Below are positions 29,108-39,300 of a stretch of DNA of 64,000 bases, in pieces. The notes beneath the pieces are model-generated. The model saw nothing but the letters and a program-made list of their open reading frames with translations, was not told the DNA's origin and ran no database searches. The stretch is from an uncultured Pirellulaceae bacterium (lineage in GTDB: Bacteria; Planctomycetota; Planctomycetia; Pirellulales; Pirellulaceae): assembly GCA_937929805.1 (NCBI GenBank), contig CALFUT010000008.1, positions 62,001 through 126,000 of the forward strand, read 5' to 3'. The first letter of the stretch is position 1; each line of letters starts with the position of its first letter. Both the position numbers and the translations under genes were made by a program.

Positions 29108-31552
29108 ATGTCGATCCGAGTTTTGTTGACGTCGATCTTTGTTGCTTTCGCGCCCCTCTTTGGTGCAGAGTTTCAAACATTGATTCATGCTCAATCGCGA
29201 CCGGCAAGCCAATGGGTGTTCCCGGGGGCTGGCGGTAATCTTCAGTACCTAACCGACGCGGAAGGCGACCGCATTCCTGACTTTTCGACTTGCGGGTACC
29301 GTGGTGGATTGGTTCGAATCCCAACAGCCACGGTGCAGGTCACGGTTAACCCGGGTCCGGGCGATGATGGGGCTCGAATTCAGAGTGCCATCGATCAGGT
29401 TTCGGCTCTTCCAATCGGAGCCGATGGCTTGCGAGGCGCGGTTCTGTTGACGCGAGGTCAATACGAAGTTGCTCAGACGTTGCGAATCCAAGCCGATGGT
29501 GTCGTGCTTCGTGGCGAAGGCCAATATGCCAATGGCACGGTGATTATCGCGACCGGGACGACTCAACGAAATGCACTCGAAGTAGTCGGTAGCGATCCGA
29601 CTCCTTTTTGGAGCCGCGTATCGGGTTCTACTGTCGATGTTACGGACGATTATGTCCCGGTTGGTGCCAAAACATTCGGCGTGGAAAGCGGGCATGGCTT
29701 TGCCGTGGGCGACAACATCGTGATCGATCGGGGTAGCACTCAGGCGTGGTACCAAGACATTCGTACCGACACAATCGCGATGCCGTGGACCGTTGGGCAG
29801 CGCGATTTGCGGTTTGACCGAACCGTCACGGAAGTTAACGGCAACCAGATCACGGTCGACGCGCCGATTGTTAATGCTCTCGAACAGGCGGCGTATGGTG
29901 ACATGACCGTTTACAAGTACACCTTTCCCGATCGCATTCACAACGTGGGTATTGAAAACTTGCGTTTCGTCTCTGAAACCAACGGTTCAAGTACCGACGA
30001 GAATCACGCATGGTCCGCGATCGCACTTTTGGCTGCCGAGGATGTATGGGTCCGGAAAGTGGATGCGAAAAACTTTGGTTACGCGGCGGTTGACACTGAG
30101 CGAACTGCGAAAGCGGTGACGGTGGAGGATGTGTCGTATCTCGAGCCCGTGTCATTGATCACGGGTGGTCGACGCTATTCGTTCAATGTGCGTGGATCAG
30201 AGAATCTGGTGCAGCGGGTGTTCTCTGAGGACGCTCGACACGATTTCGTGCTCGATAGCAATTGTGCGGGGCCCAACGTGTTCCTGTTCGGGACCGCTCA
30301 ACAAACGAACAACGATATTGGTCCCCATCACCGTTGGTCAGCCGGTACTTTGTTTGACAACATTCACGTTAGCGGTGACGAAATCAATGTGCGTTGGCGA
30401 GGGAACTCGGGTACCGGCCACGGTTGGGCGGGAGCCAATATGGTGGTTTGGAATAGCATCGCGGACGCGTTCCATGTGCATCAACCTCCAACTGCTCAGA
30501 ACTGGTTAATCGGTGCGACCGGTGGGCCGGTCCAGATCGGTACGTTCCAGATTAACTCTTACGCAGGCACGCTGGAATTGGGACACCTCGATTCGATCGG
30601 AACGCCCGTTGCACCCAACAGTCTGTTTCTTGCCCAACTGAAGGAACGCTATGAAGCTCAGCCCAGCCAATTGCCGGCCGGTGCGGTGGTGACTCGGACC
30701 AGCTTGTTGGGAGACGTTGATAACTTCAGCTTCCAAGACGATGGTCGCGATGAATTTGTGGCTGAGGATGATTTCTTATTCGGTATCAATGAAACATCAA
30801 GCTTTGGCTTGGGGACGTTTGACAGCAACCAGAAAGATCGAGCCCTTGTTTTTACGCACAACTACGAATTGGCTACCGGCGAAGAGATTGTTGGTGCGAC
30901 GTTGACGTTGCGGGTGCGAGTGCTGGACGCAAATTTCTATGCGAACGATGTCTTGCGACTGGACAATCATGCCGCAAGGTTTCACCTTTCAGATACCCTA
31001 CGCGTTCCTCAAGGTCTTCAATTGGGCGACGACTACACGATCCAGTTAGATCTTTCCGACTTCTTGGGGCCCTTGATGTCACCTCTTCAGGATGGCCAGT
31101 TCAGTGTGTTCCTGTCGGATGATCATGCGATCGATTTTTCACGCCTAGACTTAGTCGTGGCCGGTGCCGCAAGGCTTGGAGATTTCGATTCGGACGGTGA
31201 TGTGGACCTAGACGATCTAGATCAATACATCGGCAACCTTGATGCGACAGCGACCGGAGATTTGGCAGCATTGGATCTGGATGGAGACGGAATCGTCGGA
31301 GTAAACGACTTCCAACAGCACTATGGAACGCTGGTCGAAACTGCCAACGGCGGCGAAGGGGCGTTGCCGGGGGATGCGAACCTAGATGGAATTGTCGATG
31401 TGCTCAACGACGGATTTGCGCTCGTTGCAAACCTTGGAGGTTCCGCAACCAGTTGGGCCGAAGGTGACTTTACTGGAGACGCGTTCGTTGACGTGCTGGG
31501 CGACGCGTTTTTGCTAGTTGCCAACTTGGGACAAAGTAACGACGGCAATTAG
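29108..31552 (+). CDS. secreted right-handed beta-helix (pectate-lyase-like) protein with dockerin-like C-terminal repeats
   Basis: GGAGG upstream of 'MSIRVLLTSIFVAFAPLFGAEF' signal-like N-terminus; 'GDDGARIQSAIDQVSALP...GAVLLTRGQYEVAQTLRI' beta-helix entry; C-terminal 'GDANLDGIVDVLNDGFALVANLG'. Confidence 0.72.
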   Translation: MSIRVLLTSIFVAFAPLFGAEFQTLIHAQSRPASQWVFPGAGGNLQYLTDAEGDRIPDFSTCGYRGGLVRIPTATVQVTVNPGPGDDGARIQSAIDQVSALPIGADGLRGAVLLTRGQYEVAQTLRIQADGVVLRGEGQYANGTVIIATGTTQRNALEVVGSDPTPFWSRVSGSTVDVTDDYVPVGAKTFGVESGHGFAVGDNIVIDRGSTQAWYQDIRTDTIAMPWTVGQRDLRFDRTVTEVNGNQITVDAPIVNALEQAAYGDMTVYKYTFPDRIHNVGIENLRFVSETNGSSTDENHAWSAIALLAAEDVWVRKVDAKNFGYAAVDTERTAKAVTVEDVSYLEPVSLITGGRRYSFNVRGSENLVQRVFSEDARHDFVLDSNCAGPNVFLFGTAQQTNNDIGPHHRWSAGTLFDNIHVSGDEINVRWRGNSGTGHGWAGANMVVWNSIADAFHVHQPPTAQNWLIGATGGPVQIGTFQINSYAGTLELGHLDSIGTPVAPNSLFLAQLKERYEAQPSQLPAGAVVTRTSLLGDVDNFSFQDDGRDEFVAEDDFLFGINETSSFGLGTFDSNQKDRALVFTHNYELATGEEIVGATLTLRVRVLDANFYANDVLRLDNHAARFHLSDTLRVPQGLQLGDDYTIQLDLSDFLGPLMSPLQDGQFSVFLSDDHAIDFSRLDLVVAGAARLGDFDSDGDVDLDDLDQYIGNLDATATGDLAALDLDGDGIVGVNDFQQHYGTLVETANGGEGALPGDANLDGIVDVLNDGFALVANLGGSATSWAEGDFTGDAFVDVLGDAFLLVANLGQSNDGN

Positions 31553-31634
31553 TCAGCGTTGGCTTGAAACGAAGAACGCGAACGGTGTTCGGCACGCAAT
31601 CTCGAATCCATTTTTCCATCCACTCGCCGAAACA

Positions 31635-32333
31635 ATGAAACGGATTCTGCAATCTTTCTTGATAGGATTGTTACTTACCGCTGCCACCACTTTTGTGGTG
31701 GTTGGTTTCTTCCGCCCCGGTTTGCTGCGAGGCAGCCCGAACGACGGCCATCAGCTTGGCGGAGATATTTGTGCAAACCTTCCGGGCAACACGCTTGAGT
31801 GCTTTGAAGTATCGATTTTGAGTCACGAGTTGAGGCCGTCGTATAGGTACTCGGAATGCGACGTGCGAGAGACGCGGGATCGCCAATTGGTGGTGTTCCA
31901 CGATTGGGATATTTCCAGCGTTCCCGATACGAAAGAGAATCGCGAAGTTTTGGGCGAAGCTGTCGACGATCAGGCCGTGAAGGATTTGACGTTGCGGCAA
32001 TTACAGTCGCTGCGACTTGAGGGAGACTGCCAGATTCCAACTCTTGAGCAGGTCTTGGACAAGGCGATTGAGCTTGAGCCTAAGAAACCACTTCTGCTGG
32101 AGATCAAATATTTACATTCCGATCAGGGGCGGCAGCAATTGTTGGACTTGGCCCGGCGGTTTCGTGAAAACAGTCGTAGCGAGCTGCATTTTTTGGCTTT
32201 CATTCGCAACATCCATCGCTCGTTCCCAGATCCCGAGGCATGGCTTGAGGAAGTGTCCCAGCAAGGGTTTCGCGTCTACCAAGTTTATCGTCCAAAGACG
32301 AAGGCGTACGACCTGTGTGAAACGTGGAACTAG
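31635..32333 (+). CDS. glycerophosphodiester phosphodiesterase family, membrane anchored
   Basis: Start at 'MKRILQSFLIGLLLTAATTFVVVGFF'; 'GGDICANLPGNTLECFEVS', 'YSECDVRETRDRQLVVFHDWDI', 'PLLLEIKYL'. Confidence 0.78.
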   Translation: MKRILQSFLIGLLLTAATTFVVVGFFRPGLLRGSPNDGHQLGGDICANLPGNTLECFEVSILSHELRPSYRYSECDVRETRDRQLVVFHDWDISSVPDTKENREVLGEAVDDQAVKDLTLRQLQSLRLEGDCQIPTLEQVLDKAIELEPKKPLLLEIKYLHSDQGRQQLLDLARRFRENSRSELHFLAFIRNIHRSFPDPEAWLEEVSQQGFRVYQVYRPKTKAYDLCETWN

Positions 32334-32360
32334 ACCTATCTCACAAGCGGTGACTTGGTT

Positions 32361-32732
32361 TCAATCATTCCGCATGAAGTCGGCGACTTGCTGGAAGAAG
32401 GTCTTCAAGTTGAGGATCTGGTCGCCCGGGATTTCCGTTTCATCGATTGCGGCATCCATCAGCTCCAGCCAGCGATCGCGTTCTGCGACTCCAATCTTGA
32501 ACGGCGCGTGACGCATGCGAAGGCGCGGGTGGCCTCGTTCCTGGATGTATTTATCTGACCCGCCGAATCGAAAAATTAGAAAATCACGCAGGCGTTCTTC
32601 GGCACCCGCCCAGTCGCTATCCGGGTACATTGGACCAATCAGATCATCCTTTCGCACACGTCGGTAAAACGCGGCGGTCAGATCGGCAATCTGCTGGTCG
32701 CTTAGTCCGCTCGGTTGTGGCAGTTCACTCAT
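32361..32732 (-). CDS. truncated hemoglobin (bacterial-like globin)
   Basis: 123 aa; 'LTAAFYRRVRKDDLIGPMYPDSDW', 'HPRLRMRHAPFKIGVAERDRWLELMDAAID' (proximal His region). Confidence 0.8.
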   Translation of the reverse strand: MSELPQPSGLSDQQIADLTAAFYRRVRKDDLIGPMYPDSDWAGAEERLRDFLIFRFGGSDKYIQERGHPRLRMRHAPFKIGVAERDRWLELMDAAIDETEIPGDQILNLKTFFQQVADFMRND

Positions 32733-33036
32733 GTTCGTTGTGATTGGTCAAAAGCTTGTTTGAAAATTGTTGGCGATGAATCTCACGAATATGGTTGTCT
32801 GAAATCGTGCAGATGGGTGTGATTCGTGGTTGCTTCTTCTCAATTGCTGTTGCGTAGCACCGGCTAGCTAGTTTGCGAGTCCTAGGTGCCTTCTCCTGAT
32901 TCGACGGTTTTGAAACGCAGAGGCGGAGAGGGCGCAGAGTGGTTGGCACCCGTCGGTGGCTGACATCGAAACAGCGGCTCAACTGTTGAATCAAAGTTCT
33001 TTATTGAACGCCCGAATTGTAAGGCGGTGATGAAAA

Positions 33037-34704
33037 TCACCCAACAACAACAGCTTCACGATCAGGTGCGCTGTGCGTTGAATCGAAAATGTTCTGAAAG
33101 GCAAGCTGATGGATTGCGTCGGAATTCGGAACGTCGAACGGCAGCTCGGCCTCGATGCCACTGGCTTTGACGATCTCGCTGGCGAGAATCTCCAATTGCT
33201 GCAAGTTCAATTCAAAGCGTTCGAAGAAGCGACTGCTCGATAGCTCCTTCTTCAAGTTCGAATTCATCTCGCGAATGATGGGCATCTCGGAAATATTGAT
33301 GCAGCCGGTTGCCTCTTGGCCTTCGGTGGCAGCGTGCCATTTTCGAAAGTGATCCTGCATGAAATGGTTGACCTCGCCCAGTCGCTTCAGCCGCCCAAGG
33401 TTCCGCATGTACATGGTTTGCTCGCACATGCGATTGTGGAAAAAGATAAAGCCGGTGATCGACCAGTAAACCAGATAGTCCCACAGGATTTTTGTCGGCA
33501 TCACGATTGGGTTGCCAAACATTTGGTACTGGTCCTGATAGGCCGACAGTGTCCCGTAGAAAAAACGCTTGAAGATTCGGTCGTATGAAAACGATCGGAT
33601 GCGATGGCCACGCCAAGTCATGTCCCGCCAGATTAAGTCTGTCAGAAACGTGTTAGAAAAGGCGATGAAGTCGCTGCCGGGCGAGTAAAATGGATCTAGG
33701 AAAAAGCCCGCTTCGCCCGTAATGCCCCAGCGATTGGCCGAGAAAACCTGAGTGCACTCGGTCGAGTAATTCTTGATCGCGCGGAAGTCTTGTAGGTGAT
33801 CCGCGTTTTCGCGAACGGCCGCGGCACATTGCGGTTCATGTTTCTCTAGCCACGCGAGTGCTTTCTCGAACGAGTTAAAACTGCTGAGCGAGTGATGCTC
33901 CTCGTCGGCCACGATTCCCAAGCTGGTTGAACCCGAACCCAGCGGAATCATCCACACCCAGTACCCTTTGCCCATCAGATGGTTTGTGCTTAGCCACCGA
34001 GCAGTCTTGTCGGCGTGCCCTTCATTCCAACCGGGGTCGTCGCACCACTGGTCGATTTTGATGTGTTGGTCAAAACGAAACCATGCCGCGTTGGCGATGT
34101 GGGGCGATGTTTTTTGCAAACCAAGCTTTCGCTTCAAAAATGCGCGGCGGCCGCTGGCGTCCACCACCCAACGCGCCTCAATGGATGAAGCCTGTTTGGC
34201 CTGTTCAAACTCAACACGATGCCGGCCCCACTTGTTGATCGCAACGTCCTTGATCTTGGCCTCGTCGACGAACTCAATGCCCCGCTCGCGGCAGAGATTC
34301 CCCAAGTGATTTTCAAAACGACCGCGATCTAGTTGATAACTGGGGCACGGAGCATAGCGTTTGCCACCTAGTTCCAGTCGATCCTCGATGCGTGAGTTAT
34401 CACCATGAGGGAAAAAGAAACGCAGCCCAAGTTTTGGCAGTTGTTCCCGCTTGATGTGATCTTTCAAGTCCAACAGTTCGCCAAAGTAATGCGCCGCGAC
34501 CTCCACGGTGGACTCGCCAACTTTATGAGCCGCTTCGGGAACCGGGTGTTGACGTTTTTCCAGCACCGTAACGCGACAACTGGGCAGTCGCTGCTTCATC
34601 TGCAACGCAAATGTCAGTCCTGCTAGGCCACCGCCCAGTACCGCAACGTCCGTTGAGGCAGACGCCGTTAATTTTGTCGCCGTTGATTTCTTGTTGTTGT
34701 TCAT
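33037..34704 (-). CDS. flavin-dependent halogenase-like FAD oxidoreductase (copy 1)
   Basis: 555 aa; '[15 protein letters not shown]' GxGxxG; 'HKVGESTVE'; '[10 protein letters not shown]' (WxWxIP); '[13 protein letters not shown]' (FxxPxxSxG). Confidence 0.75.
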   Translation of the reverse strand: MNNNKKSTATKLTASASTDVAVLGGGLAGLTFALQMKQRLPSCRVTVLEKRQHPVPEAAHKVGESTVEVAAHYFGELLDLKDHIKREQLPKLGLRFFFPHGDNSRIEDRLELGGKRYAPCPSYQLDRGRFENHLGNLCRERGIEFVDEAKIKDVAINKWGRHRVEFEQAKQASSIEARWVVDASGRRAFLKRKLGLQKTSPHIANAAWFRFDQHIKIDQWCDDPGWNEGHADKTARWLSTNHLMGKGYWVWMIPLGSGSTSLGIVADEEHHSLSSFNSFEKALAWLEKHEPQCAAAVRENADHLQDFRAIKNYSTECTQVFSANRWGITGEAGFFLDPFYSPGSDFIAFSNTFLTDLIWRDMTWRGHRIRSFSYDRIFKRFFYGTLSAYQDQYQMFGNPIVMPTKILWDYLVYWSITGFIFFHNRMCEQTMYMRNLGRLKRLGEVNHFMQDHFRKWHAATEGQEATGCINISEMPIIREMNSNLKKELSSSRFFERFELNLQQLEILASEIVKASGIEAELPFDVPNSDAIHQLAFQNIFDSTHSAPDREAVVVG

Positions 34705-34706
34705 CC

Positions 34707-36347
34707 CTACACCTCCAACATTTCAAATACGGAAGTCAACCGCTGCTCGCTGGTCGTTTCGTCGGCTTGAGGCCCAAACTCCGCTTGCAGTTCCGGTTCG
34801 GCAATGCAAATGCGACCGACGATTTCGTGCATCAGTTCTCGAATCAAAACGACGTTTTCGCGGAATCGATCCCGGAGTGCCGCGTCATCCAGCCGTTCGG
34901 TCAGTTCGCGATTGAGCCGCGTCATGATTTCGATGTTGCTCTGGTCAACAAACGCAGGCACCGCATTGACGCTGGAATCGGCTTCGTACCACTTGCGAAA
35001 GAACGTTTGCATTTTCAAATTCATGTCGCGAATTTCTTCGACGCCTTTGTGGAGCGACTGAATGAAGCTCGCGTCAGTCAGCTTTTCATTAAAGTACAGC
35101 AACGCCGGAAAGCCCCAGTAGACCGCATAGTCCCAGACGAATTTGACCGCCATAATTCTTGGATTGCCAAACAGCGGATACTGATCGCGGTAGGTCAGCA
35201 GATTGTTCTGAAACAGAGTCAGAAAAACACTCTGCAATGTCGGCGCGAGATGCGTGATCGAGTTGCCGGCCAAGTCCTCTTCGATCAGTTTGCCGACCAT
35301 CGTGTTGCCGATCGCGATGAAGTCGCTGCCGGGCGAATAAAACGGATCTAGAAACGCGGCGGCTTCTCCAACCAATCCCCAGCGATCAACCGAAAACACC
35401 TGCCGCGAACCGCGAGACATTTTCTTGATCGCAAGGAAATCTTGAACCTGATCAAGCTGGTCCTCGATCGCGTCGGCACATTCGGGCTCGTGTTCTTGAA
35501 GCCAAGCGAATGACTTTTCGACACTGTTGAATGTGTTGAGCGGGTGGATTCTCGGGTCGGCAACAATGCCGATGCTGGTCGAACCCGTTGCCAATGGGAT
35601 CAGCCAGACCCAGTAGCCTTCGCCCATTAAGTGGTTGGTGCTAAGCCATCGCCGCGGAACCTTGCCCGTCAGTTTCTGCCAGTCCGGATCGTCGCACCAC
35701 GCGTCGACCTGAATGTTGGAATCGATTCGGAACCATGCCGCGTTGATGTCGTGCCCAAGATCCTCTTCAAGGTTTAGTTTCCGTTTAATGAACGCCGCCC
35801 TGCCACTCGCGTCGACAATCCATCGCGATTCGATCGAGTGTTTCTGCTTGTCCTGCAGAAAGGTAACTCGATGGGCCGTATCCTCGGTCCCGTTTTGCGA
35901 TGAATCAAGAAAGACCTCTTTGACACGAGCTCCCGCAAAGATTGTGGCTCCCAATTCTTGGTCCGATTCAGCCAGAAAGTTCTCCAACCGCCCGCGATCC
36001 ACTTGATAACTGGGCGCTGCAAAAAAGGAACTGCCGCCGACCTCGGTCCCTTCCGCCAAGGACTGAAACGCATCTTTGAAAAAGAAACGTAGGCCAAACT
36101 TTGGCAACTGATCATCGGTCAGATGTTTCTTCAGACCCAATTGCTCGCCAAAATAATGGGCCCCGATTTCGACGGTCGATTCACCGACCTTGTGAGTCGT
36201 CTCGGCGACAGGGAACACTCGTTTTTCGACCACGGCGACTCGCAAGCCGGGCTGTCGAGTCAGCAGTTGCTTCGCCAAGGTCAAACCGGCCAAGCCCCCA
36301 CCAAGAATCGTTACGTCGAAGACGTTGTTTTGTGAGTTGGCAATCAT
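34707..36347 (-). CDS. flavin-dependent halogenase-like FAD oxidoreductase (copy 2)
   Basis: Start at '[28 protein letters not shown]' (4 bp overlap with PKS stop); 'HKVGESTVE', '[10 protein letters not shown]' (WxWxIP), '[13 protein letters not shown]' (FxxPxxSxG). Confidence 0.75.
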   Translation of the reverse strand: MIANSQNNVFDVTILGGGLAGLTLAKQLLTRQPGLRVAVVEKRVFPVAETTHKVGESTVEIGAHYFGEQLGLKKHLTDDQLPKFGLRFFFKDAFQSLAEGTEVGGSSFFAAPSYQVDRGRLENFLAESDQELGATIFAGARVKEVFLDSSQNGTEDTAHRVTFLQDKQKHSIESRWIVDASGRAAFIKRKLNLEEDLGHDINAAWFRIDSNIQVDAWCDDPDWQKLTGKVPRRWLSTNHLMGEGYWVWLIPLATGSTSIGIVADPRIHPLNTFNSVEKSFAWLQEHEPECADAIEDQLDQVQDFLAIKKMSRGSRQVFSVDRWGLVGEAAAFLDPFYSPGSDFIAIGNTMVGKLIEEDLAGNSITHLAPTLQSVFLTLFQNNLLTYRDQYPLFGNPRIMAVKFVWDYAVYWGFPALLYFNEKLTDASFIQSLHKGVEEIRDMNLKMQTFFRKWYEADSSVNAVPAFVDQSNIEIMTRLNRELTERLDDAALRDRFRENVVLIRELMHEIVGRICIAEPELQAEFGPQADETTSEQRLTSVFEMLEV

Positions 36348-39300
36348 GATTGATTTTGAACCTCCATGGTCGGGTCGGCGGACATGAATTTGGAAATTTC
36401 CGTGATCCAATACCGCTGTTTCTGGAACGGATAAGTGGGCAGGCTTAGTGGCGTTAAAGGAATCGACGGAGCCAACTCGTTGCGATCAAAGACCGACGCA
36501 AATTCGGGATTGCAACCCAGTCGATATAACTTGCCCAGAGATGCTATCAGTTGGCCGGATGTCGATTCGTCACCGGGTTCTAAAGACTTGACCAAGCAGC
36601 GTGTTTGCTTGGGAAGAGCTGCTTCGATCTGATTCAACGCCATTTCGGACGTCGCTCCGATCGCTAAGCAGATCTCGTGCTCGCTTTTTGAAACGGCATC
36701 GCCAAAAGTCTTAGAGCACGCCGTTTCGACCAAGTGCCGACGCCAGTAGCTGCCTCCCAAAGAGCGATGGACGGCCACCGTTTCAGCATCAAGACTACAA
36801 AATAATGGCAGGTGAGGCGGGTAGAAATTGAATTGATCGGCAAGCTGTTCAAATTCAGACAGTTCTTCTTCCGAGAGATTTTCATCCGAGCGGTCTCGGC
36901 TCAGCAATTGGCTACGTTCATGAACCAAAATCAGCCCATCGAACCAGCACAAACACCCGGCGGCACAGGCAGCCGAATACTGGCCGACGCCAATGCCCCA
37001 CGCCGCGTCCGGTTGCACGCCCCACGAATCGTAAAGCTTGAACGTGCTCGCTTGAAGCACGAATGCCAAAACCTGTGGATCGATCTGCTGGGATTCTGCG
37101 GCTTGATCGTCATCAGCGTTGCTCAGCAAGATCGGTTTCGATGCACCCGTATGTTCTGTCAGCCTCGCGTCACACGTTTTGACAAAATCTGCAACCACCG
37201 GGCTGATCGCCATCAGCTCAAGCACGCGGGCCATGCTGTTTTCTTGGTCGTCGGCGAACACAAAGTCCAAACGAGGCTTCGATTTCACTGGCCTGATCGA
37301 GCTACCGTTGTTGGTGTGGGCGGTTTTCAGCCAGTCGATTGCCTCCTCGCACGATCCAACCGGCTTAGCCATCCGGTACTCGTGGTGGCGACGGCCGGCA
37401 GCCAACGTCGCGCAAAAACGTGTTAGGTCCGCATCGTCGTTCTGCTCCAACCACGAAGCATACCGACTTCGTAGCTGAGCCAACGCGTTCTCGCAGCGAG
37501 CACTCAAAACCAGCAGTTGCGGTGGCGCGTCGGCAGACGCGGCCGAAGGTTCATCGGCTGCCACTTCGTCGCGTTCACTGGCAACGCTGCTCAAGATCAA
37601 ATGCGCGTTGGTGCCGACCAAGCCGAGCGCGGTGATGGCGGCGGTTCGCTGATCGCCATCGGGCCACGGCGTGTTCTCAGTCACCATTTTCATTGGCATC
37701 CGCTTCCAAGGAATGTGCGGCGATGGATCGTCAAAGTGAATCTGTTGCGGAATGACTCCATGGTGCAACGCCAGAACGGTTTTGATCAAACCGGACGAAC
37801 CGCCGGCGGCTTCGAGGTGACTAATGTTCGCTTTCACCGAACCCACCAGCAGCGGATCTTTCCGGTTACGACCTTTGCCGTACACTTTCGCGGCGGCACC
37901 CAGTTCCATCGGGTCACCATATTCGGTCCCGGTGCCATGAGCCTCCAAGTATTGGACCTCCGACGGTCCGATGCCCGCGTCCTTGATCGCGTCACTAATG
38001 ACGCGCGATTGAGCTTTGCCGCTGGGCGAGGTAATCCCGCCGCTAAAGCCATTATGCACCACTGCCCCGCCACGAAGCACCGCCATGATTCGATCACCAT
38101 CGCGTTTGGCGTCGCTCAAACGCTTCAGCACCAGCACGCCACAACCTTCGCCGCGCCCGAACCCTTTTGCCTCGGCAGAAAATGACTTGCAACGCCCGTC
38201 CTCCGATAGTAAACCGGCCTTGGACATCAACAGCGAATTCACTGGCACCAAAATCGCGTTGGCTCCACCTGCCAGCGCCAGATTGCAAGTTCCGTCCTGC
38301 AAACTTCGCATGGCTTGAAACACCGCGACCAAGGAACTGCTGCTGGCCGTATCGATCGAGACACTGGGCCCTTCAAAACCGAACAGATAACTAATCCGGC
38401 CCACGCCCGCACTGTGTGAAAGCCCGGCACCTTGAAAGCCCTTGATCACGTGATCGTCTTCAAGCGTCGGCAGGAACGCGTAGTCCGAACCCATGATGCC
38501 CATGAACACGCCCACGCTTGGGTCGGCCAGAGGCGAGGTGGGGATCCCGGCGTCCTCCAAAGCACGGTAGCTGTTTTCAAGCAGCATGCGGTGCTGCGGA
38601 TCGATCCAGCACGCTTCCTGATCCGAGATGTTAAAGAATGAGGCATCGAAGTCAGCGATGTCATCCAAGAAACCGCCCTGCTTGGTGTACATTTTCCCCG
38701 GCTGGCGGTCGGCACTGAAAAATCGATCGACGTCCCAGCGGTCAGCCGGAATGTCGCAAACCGAATCGACCCCATCGAGCAAATTTTGCCAGAACTCGTG
38801 CACATCCCGAGCACCCGGAAAACGACAGCTCATGCCAATGATGGCAATGTCTTCACGAGCCGGGTTGACCATCGTCGATTCAGCGCCGGTTGCCGAGGAA
38901 GCCACGTTGGCCGAAGGCTTGTTGTCCGAATCGTCGCCCGTCGTGATCAATTCCAGGACGTGATCGCAGATCGCGTCAATCGTCGGATGATCAAATAGCA
39001 TCGTGGGCCCCACGTTGAACTGATCGCCCAGCATCTGTTGCAGCTCGGTCCCGAACTCGACCGCCATCAGCGAGTCGAGCCCCATTTCTATCAACGGTCG
39101 ATCGGTTTCGGGTGCCTCGGGCGTGGATAAAATTCCCTGCAACGAGCCCTGAATCGTCTTCATCAACAATTCGCGTTGAGCGTTGCCGCGCATCGTTCGT
39201 AGCTTGCTGACCAACGCCGACGCAGCGCCGGAGGATTTCTTTTGCTTGCCGACTAAGTCCTGCAACATGGCCGGCACTTCGCCGCCGGGGCCAGTTCGCA

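Noticed and set aside
29249-29941. 230 aa minus-strand ORF within the beta-helix gene
   Set aside because: Shadow of the plus-strand CDS, which has an RBS, signal-like peptide and C-terminal repeats.
34611-35351. 246 aa plus-strand ORF opposite the halogenase-like genes
   Set aside because: Antisense to two well-supported FAD enzymes; no domain signature.
38333-38347. Sequencing error explaining KS2 Cys to Ser
   Set aside because: The AT2 nucleophile is independently lost and AT2 is structurally reduced, consistent with genuine evolution; still worth confirming in relatives.
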